Of a DNA stretch of 64,000 nt, positions 48,044-59,769 are shown in pieces; position 1 is the stretch's first letter, and each line of letters begins with the position of its first letter. Source of the stretch: Diplosphaera chodatii (lineage: Eukaryota > Chlorophyta > Trebouxiophyceae > Prasiolales > Stichococcaceae); contig JAALGY010000016.1 in assembly GCA_032358165.1 (NCBI GenBank), positions 1,116,001-1,180,000 on the forward strand, written 5' to 3'. Both the position numbers and the translations under genes were made by a program. The notes under the pieces are model-generated. The model ran no database searches. It was not told the origin of the DNA and saw only the letters and a program-made list of their open reading frames with translations.

Positions 48044-51000
48044 ATGGCTCCCAACAACGCCGCCAATGGTGTGGAGGCGCCCCGCTTCGAGGGCGTTGTG
48101 CGCCCCTACTCCCAGGAGGACGTCAAGAAGCTGCAGGGCAGCCTGAAGATCGAGCACACCCTCGCTCTCGAGGGCTCCAAGAAGCTTTGGGTGCGCCTCC
48201 TGCCTTCTCTGTATGGCACACCTGTATAGGCGCACGGTTATTCATCTTCTCCAATGCCTGTTCTTGCTGCTGCTGCAGCATCATCAGCACGGTTCTCTTG
48301 TGCATGTTGCAAGCATGCACTCGACGGCCTGCCCTGTATCCTGTCTGCAGGCGCTCATGCACTCAGAGCCGTACGTGCACGCCCTGGGCGCCCTGACCGG
48401 CAACATGGCCATGCAGCAGGTTCGTTCTCATATACACACGCATATCGCCTCGACAACGTGCTTGAGATAAGCACACTCGCATGCCACTGATTGTCTTGCA
48501 GTCAATCTCTGGCATGGCATCATGCTACATGCATGGCTCTCTTGCTGCCAAGTTCCTTTGCGATGCAGCTGTGCCTCAGGGTGTGCCTCTGCCTGTAGGT
48601 CCGCGGCGGCCTGAAGGCCATCTACTGCTCGGGGTGGCAGGTGGCGGGCGACGCGAACTCAGCCGGCGACGTGTACCCCGACCAGTCGCTGTACCCCGCC
48701 AACTCGGTGCCCGAGCTTGTGCGCAAGCTGAACAAGGTGCGCCCCACCCTGTGGTCCTGCTGCATGCAGCAGCATGCGTGCTCAGGAGTGACCGTGAAGG
48801 CATGGACTAAGCTCAGTTGCCAGGCTGGCTGTGCTTCCCTGCAGCAGCACAGCGGCTTCTGCTGCACTTCATGCTGTACCAACAGTGAGATTTGCAAAGA
48901 TTGGGCATGGCTCACATGCGTGCTGACACTGCACAGCCTTACCAAAGCCCTGCTGACCCAGCACCCTGCCTGTTGGTCGGCGGAAGGTGCTGGGCAGCCT
49001 GCTGCTGACACTGCCTGCAGCGGCATGTGTCCACTTACATAACCATGTACCACACCTACACTACAAGTCCCAGTCAGCCTGCGGTTCTGCTGGTTGTTTC
49101 ATCTGCACAAGAGCCTAAAACACTGCTGACCAGCTGAAAATGGCGGTGGCAGACGGATGTACCTGCACATTTATCTGCGCTGGACATTCGCTACCTGCTC
49201 AGCAATGCCCTGGACACAGCAGGATTGCATACATATTTCACTGCCAGAACGGTGTTGCATTCACGATTGTGTGACACTCCTGCAGGCGCTGCGCCGCGCG
49301 GATCAGGTGGAGGTGGCCGAGGGCAAGGTGACCCAGGACTGGTACGCGCCGATCGTCGCTGACGCCGAGGCCGGCTTCGGCGGCCCGCTGAACGCCTACG
49401 AGATGATGAAGGTGGGCATTCACCTTGTTTGCAGACACGCTGCTCATTGCTGACCAGCGCGGCCAGATCCATGTCAAACTCCTTAGCATGGTATACCCAC
49501 CCTGATATCTGCTGGTGATCTTTCACACCATGGACGCCATACAGCTGAAATATGTGAGCCTATAGCATAGCCAATTCGATGGGCTTTGACGGCAATGTTC
49601 ACCTTGGGGCTTGTCCGCGCCGCAGGCCATGATCGAGGCGGGCGCAGCCGGCGTGCACTTCGAGGACCAGCTGTCCTCGGAGAAGAAGTGCGGCCACCTG
49701 GGCGGTGCGTCTGTTTCTATGCTCCTGACTTCTGATGACCCCTGTCAAGCGAGCAAAGGTGCATGGCTCCTCACACCATCATGACAGGGCAGCCTGCAGG
49801 AGGCCTCTGACCTGTGCCGCAGGCAAGGTGCTGATCCCCACCAGCCACTTCATCCGCACCCTGGTCGCCGCCCGCCTGGCAGCCGATGTCGCCGAGGTGC
49901 GCCCTGGGGCCGAATTGTTTTTTTGCTACAGCAAGCCCGTACTAATGGTTTGTTTTACCTTGACAGGTAGCATTGTACAGAAGGTTGCTGTGGTATTCGT
50001 ACAGAAATGGTAGAGCAACTGACGCTCTTTGCAAACACACACCCAACAGTCTTCGTCCGCTGGCATGGTTGTTGATTGCTAAAGCACTGGCTCACAGCAG
50101 TGCCAAACACCTCATTGACTGTGTGCTGTGCGGCTGCAGGTGCCGACGGTGCTGATCGCGCGCACGGACGCCGACTCGGCGACGCTGCTGACCAGCGACA
50201 TCGACGAGGTGGACCGCCAGTTCTGCACCGGCGAGCGCACCCCCGAGGGCTTCTTCAAGGTCAAGTCGGGCGTGGAGGTGCGCCCGCAGCAATGCACGAA
50301 CCCGAACCCCTGGCACATATTGCCAGCCATTGAGTGCACCTGTGCCAGCTTTGCTGACTTCGTGTGCTGCTGCCGCTGATTCAAGTCAGCAAAGTGTGCT
50401 GCTGCTGCTGTCCGTGTGCTGCTGCTGCTGATTCGACAGCGGCAGCAGCCCGTGGATGGGTGGCATTGCTTTCGTCATTGCTGCTGTTGTGGTCTGCAGG
50501 CCTGCATTGCGAGGGCGTGCGCATACGCGCCCTTCTGCGACATGATGTGGATGGAGACGTCCAACCCCTCCCTGGAGCAGGTAACTTCAAGCCATATATA
50601 GTGGGCTCCTCATATACGTGCAGACATCCCATGCGTACAGCAATCAGTGACTCTGGCACTTGTGCAGACTGCTCATCAAACTGCATTTCTCTGCAGGCAA
50701 AGGCGTTCGCTGACGGCGTGCATGCCAAGTTCCCGGGCAAGCTGCTGGCGTACAACTGCTCGCCCTCCTTCAACTGGGCCAAGCACCTGGGCGACAAGGA
50801 GATCGCCACCTTCCAGCAGGTGCACGCCTTTGGTCTGAACCCCTGTGAAGAACCGCACAGTGCATGTACTGGGGCTTCTGAAAGGCTTGGCTGTGCCACA
50901 CAGCCGCAGGGCATGAGACAGCACCCACGAGGGTTCGATTGCCCGTTGGGTGGCTTTGACCACTCTGTCGGCTGTGTGATGCATGCCTGTCAGGCCTGCA

Positions 51001-51671
51001 TTGTGCATTGAGCACTGCTGGCTCTGCCTGCTGACGTCATGCGCCGACACACACGTGTCTGGTTTTGCTCGCCTGTGATGCTTATTCTCAGCTGCTAATG
51101 AAAACATTATGTACTGCAGGAGCTGGGCAAGCTGGGCTACAAGTACCAGTTCGTGACGCTGGCGGGCTTCCACTCACTGAACCACGGCATGTTCACGCTG
51201 TCGAAGGGCTACGCCGCCCGCGGCATGGCCGCCTACTCCGAGCTGCAGCAGGCCGAGTTCGCCTCCGAGAAGGACGGCTACACCGCCACCCGGTGTGTTG
51301 TTATACCTTGGCACATCAAACACAGAGATATTGTAGAAGTGACTCGCAATGCACAGTGTGCTCAGCAACAGCATGAGCTGCTGGCCCAGTGCGCAGGCCC
51401 TGACTGTGTGCTGGCCGACAATCCTGATGATGCTGAGCACAGCGCATGTGCGCCTGGCATACAGTATCAGTCGTCTGCACCGAAAGTGACAGCTACCACA
51501 AGGTAGACACTGTACTCTGCATCTCCCGCATGTGCTGAGGCGTCCAGGGTCATCAACTGCAGGCACCAGCGGGAGGTGGGCACGGGCTACTTCGACCTGG
51601 TGTCCACCACCGTGTCGGCCACCTCCTCCACCACCGCGATGAAGGAGTCGACCGAGGCGCACCAGTTCTGA
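48044..51671 (+). CDS. ICL: Isocitrate lyase (glyoxylate cycle)
   Basis: Splits isocitrate to succinate and glyoxylate. Eleven exons close in phase to 418 residues: 48044-48190, 48351-48419, 48599-48736, 49286-49411, 49626-49704, 49823-49896, 50140-50277, 50500-50580, 50697-50819, 51120-51292 and 51563-51671. Motifs are [60 protein letters not shown] with the KKCGH active-site signature, [39 protein letters not shown] and [15 protein letters not shown]. The length matches the short algal/bacterial class, not the longer plant/fungal class. It ends [11 protein letters not shown] with no peroxisomal signal, in line with the cytosolic isocitrate lyase reported for Chlamydomonas. Confidence 0.97.
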
Positions 51672-52704
51672 GGCGCCGCATGAAGCCTGCCCGCAGCTGC
51701 CGCTGGGCTCGGCCACTGCCAGTGCCACTCTGGGCTTCTGGCGTGGTGCCCAGCTCGCGGCAGGTCGCAGCATTAGCACTGCCCCCTTGCCGCCAGCAGC
51801 AGGCGCTGGCAGGTGATGCAATGGGATGGGCCTTCACATACTGCAGACGCAGCCAGGATGCAAGGCAGCTGTAGTTTAGGTGGGCTTTAGATAGGCTCTA
51901 TGGCACATCTCCAAACAGATGGCAGTCAGTAACCGCTCCAGGAGCGTGCGTGTAGCATCAGCTCTTGTAGGAGCCGCACAGCAACCACACTCAGCAACTT
52001 GAATTAGGACTAGGGTGTTGAGCGGCGTCACTAGGAGCCACACAACCAATTTTGAGCAAGTCATAGGGCAGGCACAAGGGCCGCCCAACGGTTTTTGTAG
52101 GGCACTGGTGGGTGTGCGCTGTGTGCCACCCAAACCAGCAGTTTGGAAGTACCATTAGGATAGTCGTGCAGGTTCGATGTGGCGAAGACACTTGAGTTTC
52201 TTCTGCGGCGGACTTGCTAGTGCTTATGCTGGCGCCACCGGTATTGTCCTACCTCACCTTTGCTTGTCAGCTTGGGTCCATTCATCGTGCACTGGACTCA
52301 TCTGCACACTGTAACTAACTTTTGTGCATTGCAGCTTCAGCAGGCAGTCACATGGAACATGCATGCTGCAAGCTTCTACAAACGCTGCAGTGTTGACAAT
52401 CACACGCTACGTTGTTTACACCCTGTGTGGCACTTCAGCATTTCAACCCTGGCATCATGACTTCAGTTCTGGCTGTAGCTACATTAGATACCCCTTAGAC
52501 CAGCTGCTATTAGACCAGCTACTGACTGCATGTCCCTCCAGATTCCCGAAAGCAGCTTCATCGATTGTTTGTTTGTGCCAAACCGCAAATGACTATACCC
52601 ACGTCTTCAAATGCTCGTAGGGGCCGATAGCTGGCCAGGTCGCAGCGCGCGCCGGCAGGCATTGCAAAGTATGCCCACGCTGGCCCCGACCTATCTGCGG
52701 CTGC
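51672..52704. other. Convergent 3' region, no gene seen
   Basis: Between isocitrate lyase and the first membrane-protein paralogue. Short frames only. A near-repeat CAGCTGCTATTAGACCAGCT occurs around 52500. Confidence 0.5.
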
Positions 52705-55643
52705 TCACACCATGAACTTGCCGTGGCCGTCCGGCAGCATCATGTCCACCAGGAACCAGGCCGTGAAGCCCAGCCCCAGGCACGTGGTGTACAGCCCTCC
52801 CAGCAGCCCCAGGAACTCGGTGACCCTGCTCCACGTGGACTTGCTCCTGGTGTAATCTGCGTCCAGCATGGCAGCCAGACATGAGCCGTCAGACACCGCT
52901 GTCAGCAGTGATGCGGGGTGACTAGTATTGCAGGTGCAGCCAATTTACAAACACACTGATGCAGGAGCAGCATGGCTTCTCAAGGCGCACCGCAGTAGTA
53001 GGGCATGCACGAGTCCTGTGCACACCAGCAAGTTTGGCTTTGACGTCCGTCAGGCGTACAGCAGCGTGACACAGCAGTTGGCACATGTTGCTGCATATTT
53101 CGGCCTGCTGCGACCCTGCACTTTCTTACTCCATGCCTTACCTGGTATGTGGTGTAGTTGAGCGTGACTGCGCCCTTCATTGCATCCAGCAGCCGGTCCA
53201 CATACTTCTGGTCAGCTGCCGTATCCTGCATGGTATGGCACACATGCAATATCTCCAAGGCGCCAGCAGGTCTCTTCATGGCTATCCCAGATCACTCAAG
53301 TACATCAACGCAGGAACCTCGATGCGAGCTCACTGTGAGGGTGGTCAGTGCATCATTCGTGACGTTGGCATACAGGTCGAAGCTCAGCATCGCTGCATCC
53401 ACCGCATTGGCGGCGCCGGTGTCGTTGAGAGCGCCTGTGGCATTCTGCAGTACCGGGCAGACTGCTTGTGTCGACAGCAATAGTTTGTGCAACAGAAGCT
53501 GTCACGAGAACACTTGAGAGTGGGTTTCGCTCATCACAGCAGCAGCATCGGCAGGCATGCAACGGTTGCACAGCATCCAGAATACATTAGCATTTGGCTG
53601 CACGGCGCTAACAGGTGCACACCGCAGAGCGGGGTCTGGGGGAGCGTGCGTGTCACTAATTCGGCATGCAACAGATGAGGTGGGTGAAGGGCTGTGCACC
53701 GCAGTGGCAATCACGCTGCTGAAGTTGCTCTGCAGCTGCGACAGCACCAGGCGCTGCAGCACCAGCTGCGATGCAAAGTCCTGGTTGTACAGCGCTACCT
53801 TCCCGCCTGCCAACCGCACCAGCACACCACGTTGTCAGGTGTTGTGAGAGGGCGGCTGGCACCTGCTCTGCCAAAGGTGCAATGGAGCAGAGTGCGAAGC
53901 CACCAACCATATGAGCGAAGCTGTGACTCTGGAGAGAGGCATACATACGTGTCACCAGCCAGGCAGGGGCGGGATGTCCGCCAACAGCATTCCAGCAGGG
54001 GCGATGACTTCAACAGCGTGCGCCCACCAATGAAGGTGTCCAGCCGCTGCCGGGCCTGACGCTGGCTGAGCAGCTCGGTGCTGAAGAAGTTGTCGCCGAA
54101 GCCGATGATGTGGGTGTTTGGGTCCGGGTTCAGCGCCGCCACCACGTCCTGCACTGCCCTGTAGCACAGGGGGCAGGCGCAGGTGTCATCTGCGGCTCTA
54201 GGCATAAATCTGAGCACAGCCATTGTTGCTGCTTGCTGAAGATGTCACCCCAAGTACGTCAACATGCGTGCCAGCCTCTGGTCCCCCGAAACAGGAGCAC
54301 TGTGCAATCCCGCAGAGACAGTTTTGGCAGACTCACAAAGAGCAGGCGATGACGGTCCCCACGTTTTGCTGGAGCGTGGTCAGGTAGCCGGTGTAGGCCT
54401 CGACGTCCTCAATGGGCGAGTCGGCAGTTGGCACTGTTGCACTCGCTAGCTGCGGCACGATCGAGATCCGGCACAGCTCATTCTGTACATGAACACATCA
54501 ACGTGAGGCGCTGCTGAACAGTATCTGATCGTGTAGGGCAATGCTGTGGCCCAGTGCGCCCTGGTCCTGTCAATGCCAGCAGATTCACTGGAATCTTAGG
54601 TCTGTAGCTGCAACACACGTTCATCGAACACCATTGGCCGATCTGTTGAGGCAAACCACCATGACTGCAGCATGCAGCCTCAGGAGCACAGAGACACATG
54701 TATTTCTGAGCTGTCAGCACCTGTTGGACGAAGTCCAGCGTGAGGGGCGCCTTGAAGGTAGTGAAGGTCGACCAGTATAGGGTGTCGTTCTGGCACGGGC
54801 ATATCGCAACCTCGATCCGTTCCTGCAGACGTCACCAGTTGTATGTGGTCCAGTTGCTGCTTCCATTCAGAATCCAGGATTGTCTGCCAATGGTGTCTCG
54901 ACAAGCAGTTCCAGCCATCTGGTGAGTGGTACGCTGCCAGAGACGGATGTCCCTTTTACAGCTGCACTGAAGGGGTGGGGAAGAGGTCCCGGCTGGCCGC
55001 CACAGATTTGCAAACTTCAGCAGCCCTGATAGGCGCACCCCGCTGAGCTTGCTGACGTCCTCCTCCCGAACCGTGATGGTGCTGCCGCGCAGGTCGTCAT
55101 CCGTCGCGTACTTCACAGCTGCATCCAGGTGTGCATGCCCGTCAGCATGCCGCATTGTGCACCTATCCGGGCAGCCGAGTGCTCGCAACTAGACACAGCT
55201 GGGTCACCTGTGAGAGCGATGACGGCTGCAAACACGCCCAACACGATGAGGGCACGCAGCACGTTGCGCAGCCGGCTGTGCACCACGTAGTCCTGCAAGC
55301 ACAACTCCGTATATGACCGCTGTGGCTCCTGTCAGCTGAACTGCTGCCGCCAAGACCCGCCGCCGGCGTTGCGTCGGCGGATGCGGGGCCAAGCAACAGC
55401 ACTCATATCGACAAGAAGCATCGACCACGCAACCTTATAAGGTGATCGACCTAGTGACACGGTCAGTCTGGATCCTCATACCTGGTGCGAGTCTGCCAGC
55501 ACGAAGGCCGTGGCGCGATTGAAGGCGTTGCCCTCCTTGGGAGGCCGCATGGATCCCACTGCGTAGGCGCCGGCGTAGGGGTCCGCTGTGCCGACTGGCT
55601 GCGCGCCCTTAACGCTGTGCGGGCTGCTTTGTGCAGACGCCAT
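52705..55643 (-). CDS. Two-span membrane protein of unknown family, tandem paralogue A
   Basis: Eleven exons close in phase to 394 residues: 55643-55482, 55292-55208, 55118-55039, 54822-54721, 54482-54337, 54158-54028, 53806-53700, 53444-53334, 53225-53142, 53015-52991 and 52856-52705. A 54-residue soluble N-terminus ends ATAFVLADSHQ, then comes a span (LRALIVLGVFAAVIALTG). A roughly 260-residue domain with cysteines in pairs follows (ICPCQND, NELCR, VIACS, CMPYYC) and N-glycosylation sequons (NATG, NDTG, NVTN, NYTT), so it should face the lumen or outside. A second span (FLGLLGGLYTTCLGLGFTAW) sits near the end, with a tail ending GHGKFMV. I do not recognise the family. Exon 10 is a 25-base micro-exon (DSCMPYYC). 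Paralogue B lies 980 bases upstream on the same strand. Confidence 0.82.
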
Positions 55644-56623
55644 GGCGGCTCCCGTTTTTCCCTTCAGAGTCGCTGTCCTGCGTCCAGCCCTGGCGTGGTC
55701 TCAGCCAGACTCGGCTGGTCCACTGCCGGATCCTGCAGCAGAACGAATGCCAATGGGTGAATCATCACGTCTGTGGTGCAGGCTGCATGTGTGCGGACTA
55801 TTTGCGATGTGAGGCGTCATGCAAGCTGCGGTGTGCTTGCCAGCCAGACGCGTCTCGTGACAGCAGGTGCAGCTGCTGCACGCTGCGCGACGCCTGTGAA
55901 ACACCATACTTTAGCAATCAGCAGCATCACATCGGAGCCATGCGCGCTTGGAAAGCTGCAAATTTGAGTCGCAGCCCGAGACTTGGGTGCCAGTCTGTGC
56001 AGTGAAGGCAATGCGAAATGGGAAGCGCAGTGTGCTGTGCACCCGCGTCAAGACGTCCAGGCGTCGAGAATTGCCATGAGGAGATCTTCTGAGGCGTGCG
56101 CCGCTGTAAAACCTCCAACTCTGGAAGCCTGCAGGACGGCCGGGCGCCGAATCTGGCTGGCCGCTTGTGACATGAGCGTCCCGCCAACAGCCTGGCCTTC
56201 ATATTACTCATCTGCGCACGCTTTGTACTGTCATCACAGGAGGGCGGGGCCTGGCTGGCAGCACCGTTTTCAACATGCTTCAACATAACACCTCGCTCGA
56301 TGAGACGCCAGTCAGAGTTCAAGCTTACCAGGCAGATCAGTGAGCAGCTATATTTGCCAGGATGTAGCCGCGGTCGCAACCACCAGCGGCCAGCTGCAAG
56401 GCCTGCACGCATGTTGGCATCCCTGCTGCAGCTGCCAGCGCTTGTTGCGTAAGATGCGCAGCCCGCAGCACCCGCTGTACCATCACGGACCACTCCCCAG
56501 CTGCCATATGCGATCCTGCCGCCCCTTGCAGCCATTTGCGCCGCTCCGTCCGTCCACCTTTCCCCGGTGGTGGTCTGTCATGCGAAGAGTCGTCCGTCCC
56601 ATCCTAGCTGCGTCCGCCCCACA
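55644..56623. other. Spacer between tandem paralogues A and B
   Basis: Carries the promoter of A and the 3' end of B. No exon supported. Confidence 0.5.
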
Positions 56624-58969
56624 TCAGACGATGAACTTGCCGTGATGTCCAGGCAGCGCCACATCCACCAGGAACCACGCAAGCAATCCCACTCCCAGCA
56701 GTGTCGTGTACAGTCCGCCCAGCAGCCCCAGGAACTCGACTATGCGGCTCCAGGCGCCTTTGCTCGTTGTGTAGTCGCAGTAGTACGGCTTGCACGCGTC
56801 CAGGTAGGCGGCGTACTTCAGCGTGAGAGCTTCGACCACTGTGATCAGCACGCCGCCGACGTATGCCTTGTCGCCCAGCAACTCCGCTAATGCAAAGGCG
56901 GCATCCTTCGTCATGTTGTACGCCAGCTCAACGGTTTGCTCTGCCGCCTGAGCCGCACCGGCGCCCGCTGTGGAGTTGGCACTGGCGACATCGGTGGCTG
57001 TCCTGCTGTAGTTGGACTGGAGGCTCTGCAGGAAGAGGCCCTGGAGCGTGAGCTGCGCTGCAAAGTCCTCCGTTTGCCTCAGCAGCTTGTTGCCTGCGGT
57101 TGCAGCGGAGCGCGTCTTTGTTGCATGGCTGAGAGCATGGGCGCAAGGTACTTGCGCCATCGACTCGCACGTGGCAAAGCAACCATGGCTGCGCTTGCTG
57201 ACACTGAGGCGCTCTGCACGTCGAGCTGCCTCGCAAGTCGCCGTGACGAGCTTGGGCAGCTGGCGGGCGGTTGCAGCGGGCCGTGCAAGCACTGGAGACG
57301 CACCAACAAAGGTGACCAGCCGGTACTCCAGCTGCCGCTGGCTGAGCAGCTCAGCATTGTAGAAGACGTCGCCGAGGCCCAGTACCTGCGCAGAGTTCGG
57401 CTCCAGGGCATCCACGACTTCCCGCACAGCCCTGCAACGCAGCATAGCAGAGGCGGGGTGTCATCCAAGTGCTCCCACAACGAGACGCACCGCTGCCCAG
57501 GCGCCAGCGGCCAACTGCGGCAGAAACTGCAGCCTGACGCCATGGAGGAAGGCAGCGCAAGCGCACAGGGCCATCGCGGCCCCTGTAGGGCAGGGCTCAC
57601 AGGTAGCAGGCGAGCTGCGTCGCGGAGTTGGCCTGCAGCCGGTCCAGGTAGCCGGCGTACGCTTGCTGTTCCTCGGGCGTGGATGCTGCCGTCGGCTCCT
57701 GGGCCGTCCTGAGCTCCGGCACGATGGCCTCCCGGCACAGCTTGACCTGAGGGGGCGCATCATCATACACCAAGTTGAGGCGTTTGGGTGTGTCCAGGAG
57801 CAGCAGCGGGTCACAAATGGTAGCCACACCATGCATGGCGGTCCAGGGGGGAACATTTGAACAGGTGCAGACCGAGAGCAGCCAGCCGACACAGGCATGC
57901 AGCTGCGGACGCAGCGGTTCGCATGGCAGATGGCCAGCGGAACGCACTCGCACGTGTTAAGGGGTGGTATATATACGAGCAAAGCTGCTGCGTTTGATTT
58001 GATCTGTCTGCTGCTGCTCACCACTGCCGTGCCGTTGGAGGACAGTGGCGCCCCATATGTCACGAAGTCGCTCCACAGCAGCGTGTCGTTCTGGCAGGGG
58101 CACTGCGCCAGCTCGATGCGCGCCTGCGGGCAGCAACACCATCACATTTGGCTCTCTCCTTATGTACCAAAAACCTACTGCTGCGACTGTGGGCGGGGGA
58201 AACGGGGCGCCGTCCATTGCAGCAGCAATCCACCAGAAGTGTGGATGGCCCCCGCACGCCCCTGCCCTCTGAGCTCGTTGGTCGTCTGAACTGAATACAG
58301 TGACTGCGGCTGGTGTTGTCAGGTCCCCTCATTCGCACCCCGCTGAGCTTGCTGACGTCCTCCTCTCGCACGGTCGTGGTGCCGCCGCGCAGGTCGTTGT
58401 CCGTGACGTATTTTGTGACTGCAAAACGATAGGCAGGGCTTATCAGCCACCTAAGAGCTGCTCCAGCGTTACAGCAGAGTTGCGCTGCTGGGTACTGCTG
58501 TGGTCAGCGTGTCAGCGGCACCACACCTGTGAGCCCAATCACCGCGCCGACCACCGCAAAAACAATCAGCGCGCGCAGCACGTTGCGCAGCGTGCTGTGC
58601 ACCACGTAGTCCTGCAAGTTTCGGGAAGACAGCGGTCAAAGGGTGTATTCTACTGCCGCTTGGGAGCTCAACACCCCTGGCACCTGCGCATCCCTGCTGA
58701 CATGCACGTGCTACCCCTGTGCTTCAAAGCCCAGCGGCTTCCGGCCAGTGCACACGCGGTCTGCAGCTCGCGTCTGCTGTCCAGCTGAAGTGTCTGAGAT
58801 TGCACACACATGATCGCACCTGATGCGAGTCTGCGAGTACGAAGGCGGTCGCCCGGTGGAAGGTGTGGCCATGCTTCACGCGCCGCTGCGAGGCATAGGC
58901 GGCGGCATACGGGTCAGGCCCCGGGGCGGGCTGAGTAGAGGCGCCTCCGGATGGTGCAGCGGTCTTCAT
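56624..58969 (-). CDS. Two-span membrane protein of unknown family, tandem paralogue B
   Basis: Seven exons close in phase to 386 residues: 58969-58820, 58611-58527, 58418-58339, 58123-58022, 57746-57601, 57431-57304 and 57093-56624. It aligns with paralogue A along its length: ATAFVLADSHQ, DYVVHSTLRNVLRALIVF, VREEDVSKLSGVR, QCPCQNDTLLWSDF, LCREAIVPEL, GDVFYNAELLSQRQ, CKPYYCDYTTSKGAWSR and FLGLLGGLYTTLLGVGLLAW with tail GHHGKFIV. The spans lie at about residues 60-80 and 350-372, with a Cys-containing domain and sequons between them. The first six intron positions and phases are the same as in A. The last exon is one piece of 470 bases where A has five exons, so four introns are missing. Function is unknown; an algal cell-surface or endomembrane role is inferred only from topology. 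Confidence 0.83.
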
Positions 58970-59769
58970 GGATGCTGCCGTCGACGTCCTCGCCAACGAC
59001 AGGAGATAGACCCTGCTGTGCCTCGCGGCCGGAACACCATCCACTGGCCCCCAACACCACCTGCGCAGCAACGATATATGCATACAGCATCACTCATAGC
59101 GGAGTCAGGAATGTTCTGTGTGCTTTGCCCGCGGGACGAACATCCCACCATCCGCACCACGTGCCTGGTGCACAGCTAAGAAACAGGTGCAGCAGCTGCA
59201 CACACAGCGTCAGCATGCTAGGTCCGCACTCGTATGCAGCCATGCAGTATCAGGTTGCATGCGCACCTTTGATTGCAGATACGCCGCAGCTTTGCAGCTT
59301 TTCTCCTGACGACACAGGTCAGCCCCGCCTGCGCGGCAATCCGCGTTGTGGCAGCTGGCGAGAGGCTGTGACTGCAAAGGAGTCCAGCCAACAGTGTACG
59401 CGGATGAAGGAGCGGCAACAACCTGCTACCGAGGTGCCAGTCTGCACGATCGGGTCGTGCCCCGGTGAGTCATCACGACATATTCGTACACTGCACATTG
59501 CATGATGTTGCACTGCCAGTGCACAACAACAACTTCAAGCATTGCTGTGTTCGCCTAGCTAAAAGCTTGTGATTTGTGCTGCTGTATTCAGCTGGCCAGG
59601 GCTCACTGTAGCTGTGGGGTCTGCAAGGCTCCCATGGAAGTGGCACAAACCCTACTGTCCCTCCAGCCTTGTGCGCTTTTGCTGGATGCACACGAGCATG
59701 CTCAGCCGTGAAAGGACCAGAAACACATGCTAGGATGACACTGAAGAAGTAACTAATGCTGCTGGTGGC
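58970..59769. other. Intergenic, no gene seen
   Basis: Holds the promoter of paralogue B and the 3' end of Ycf54, both minus strand. Confidence 0.5.

Noticed and set aside
50397..50440. GTGCTGCTGCTGCTG runs in an isocitrate lyase intron
   Set aside because: A short, imperfect triplet repeat in an intron of GC-rich DNA; too ordinary to report.
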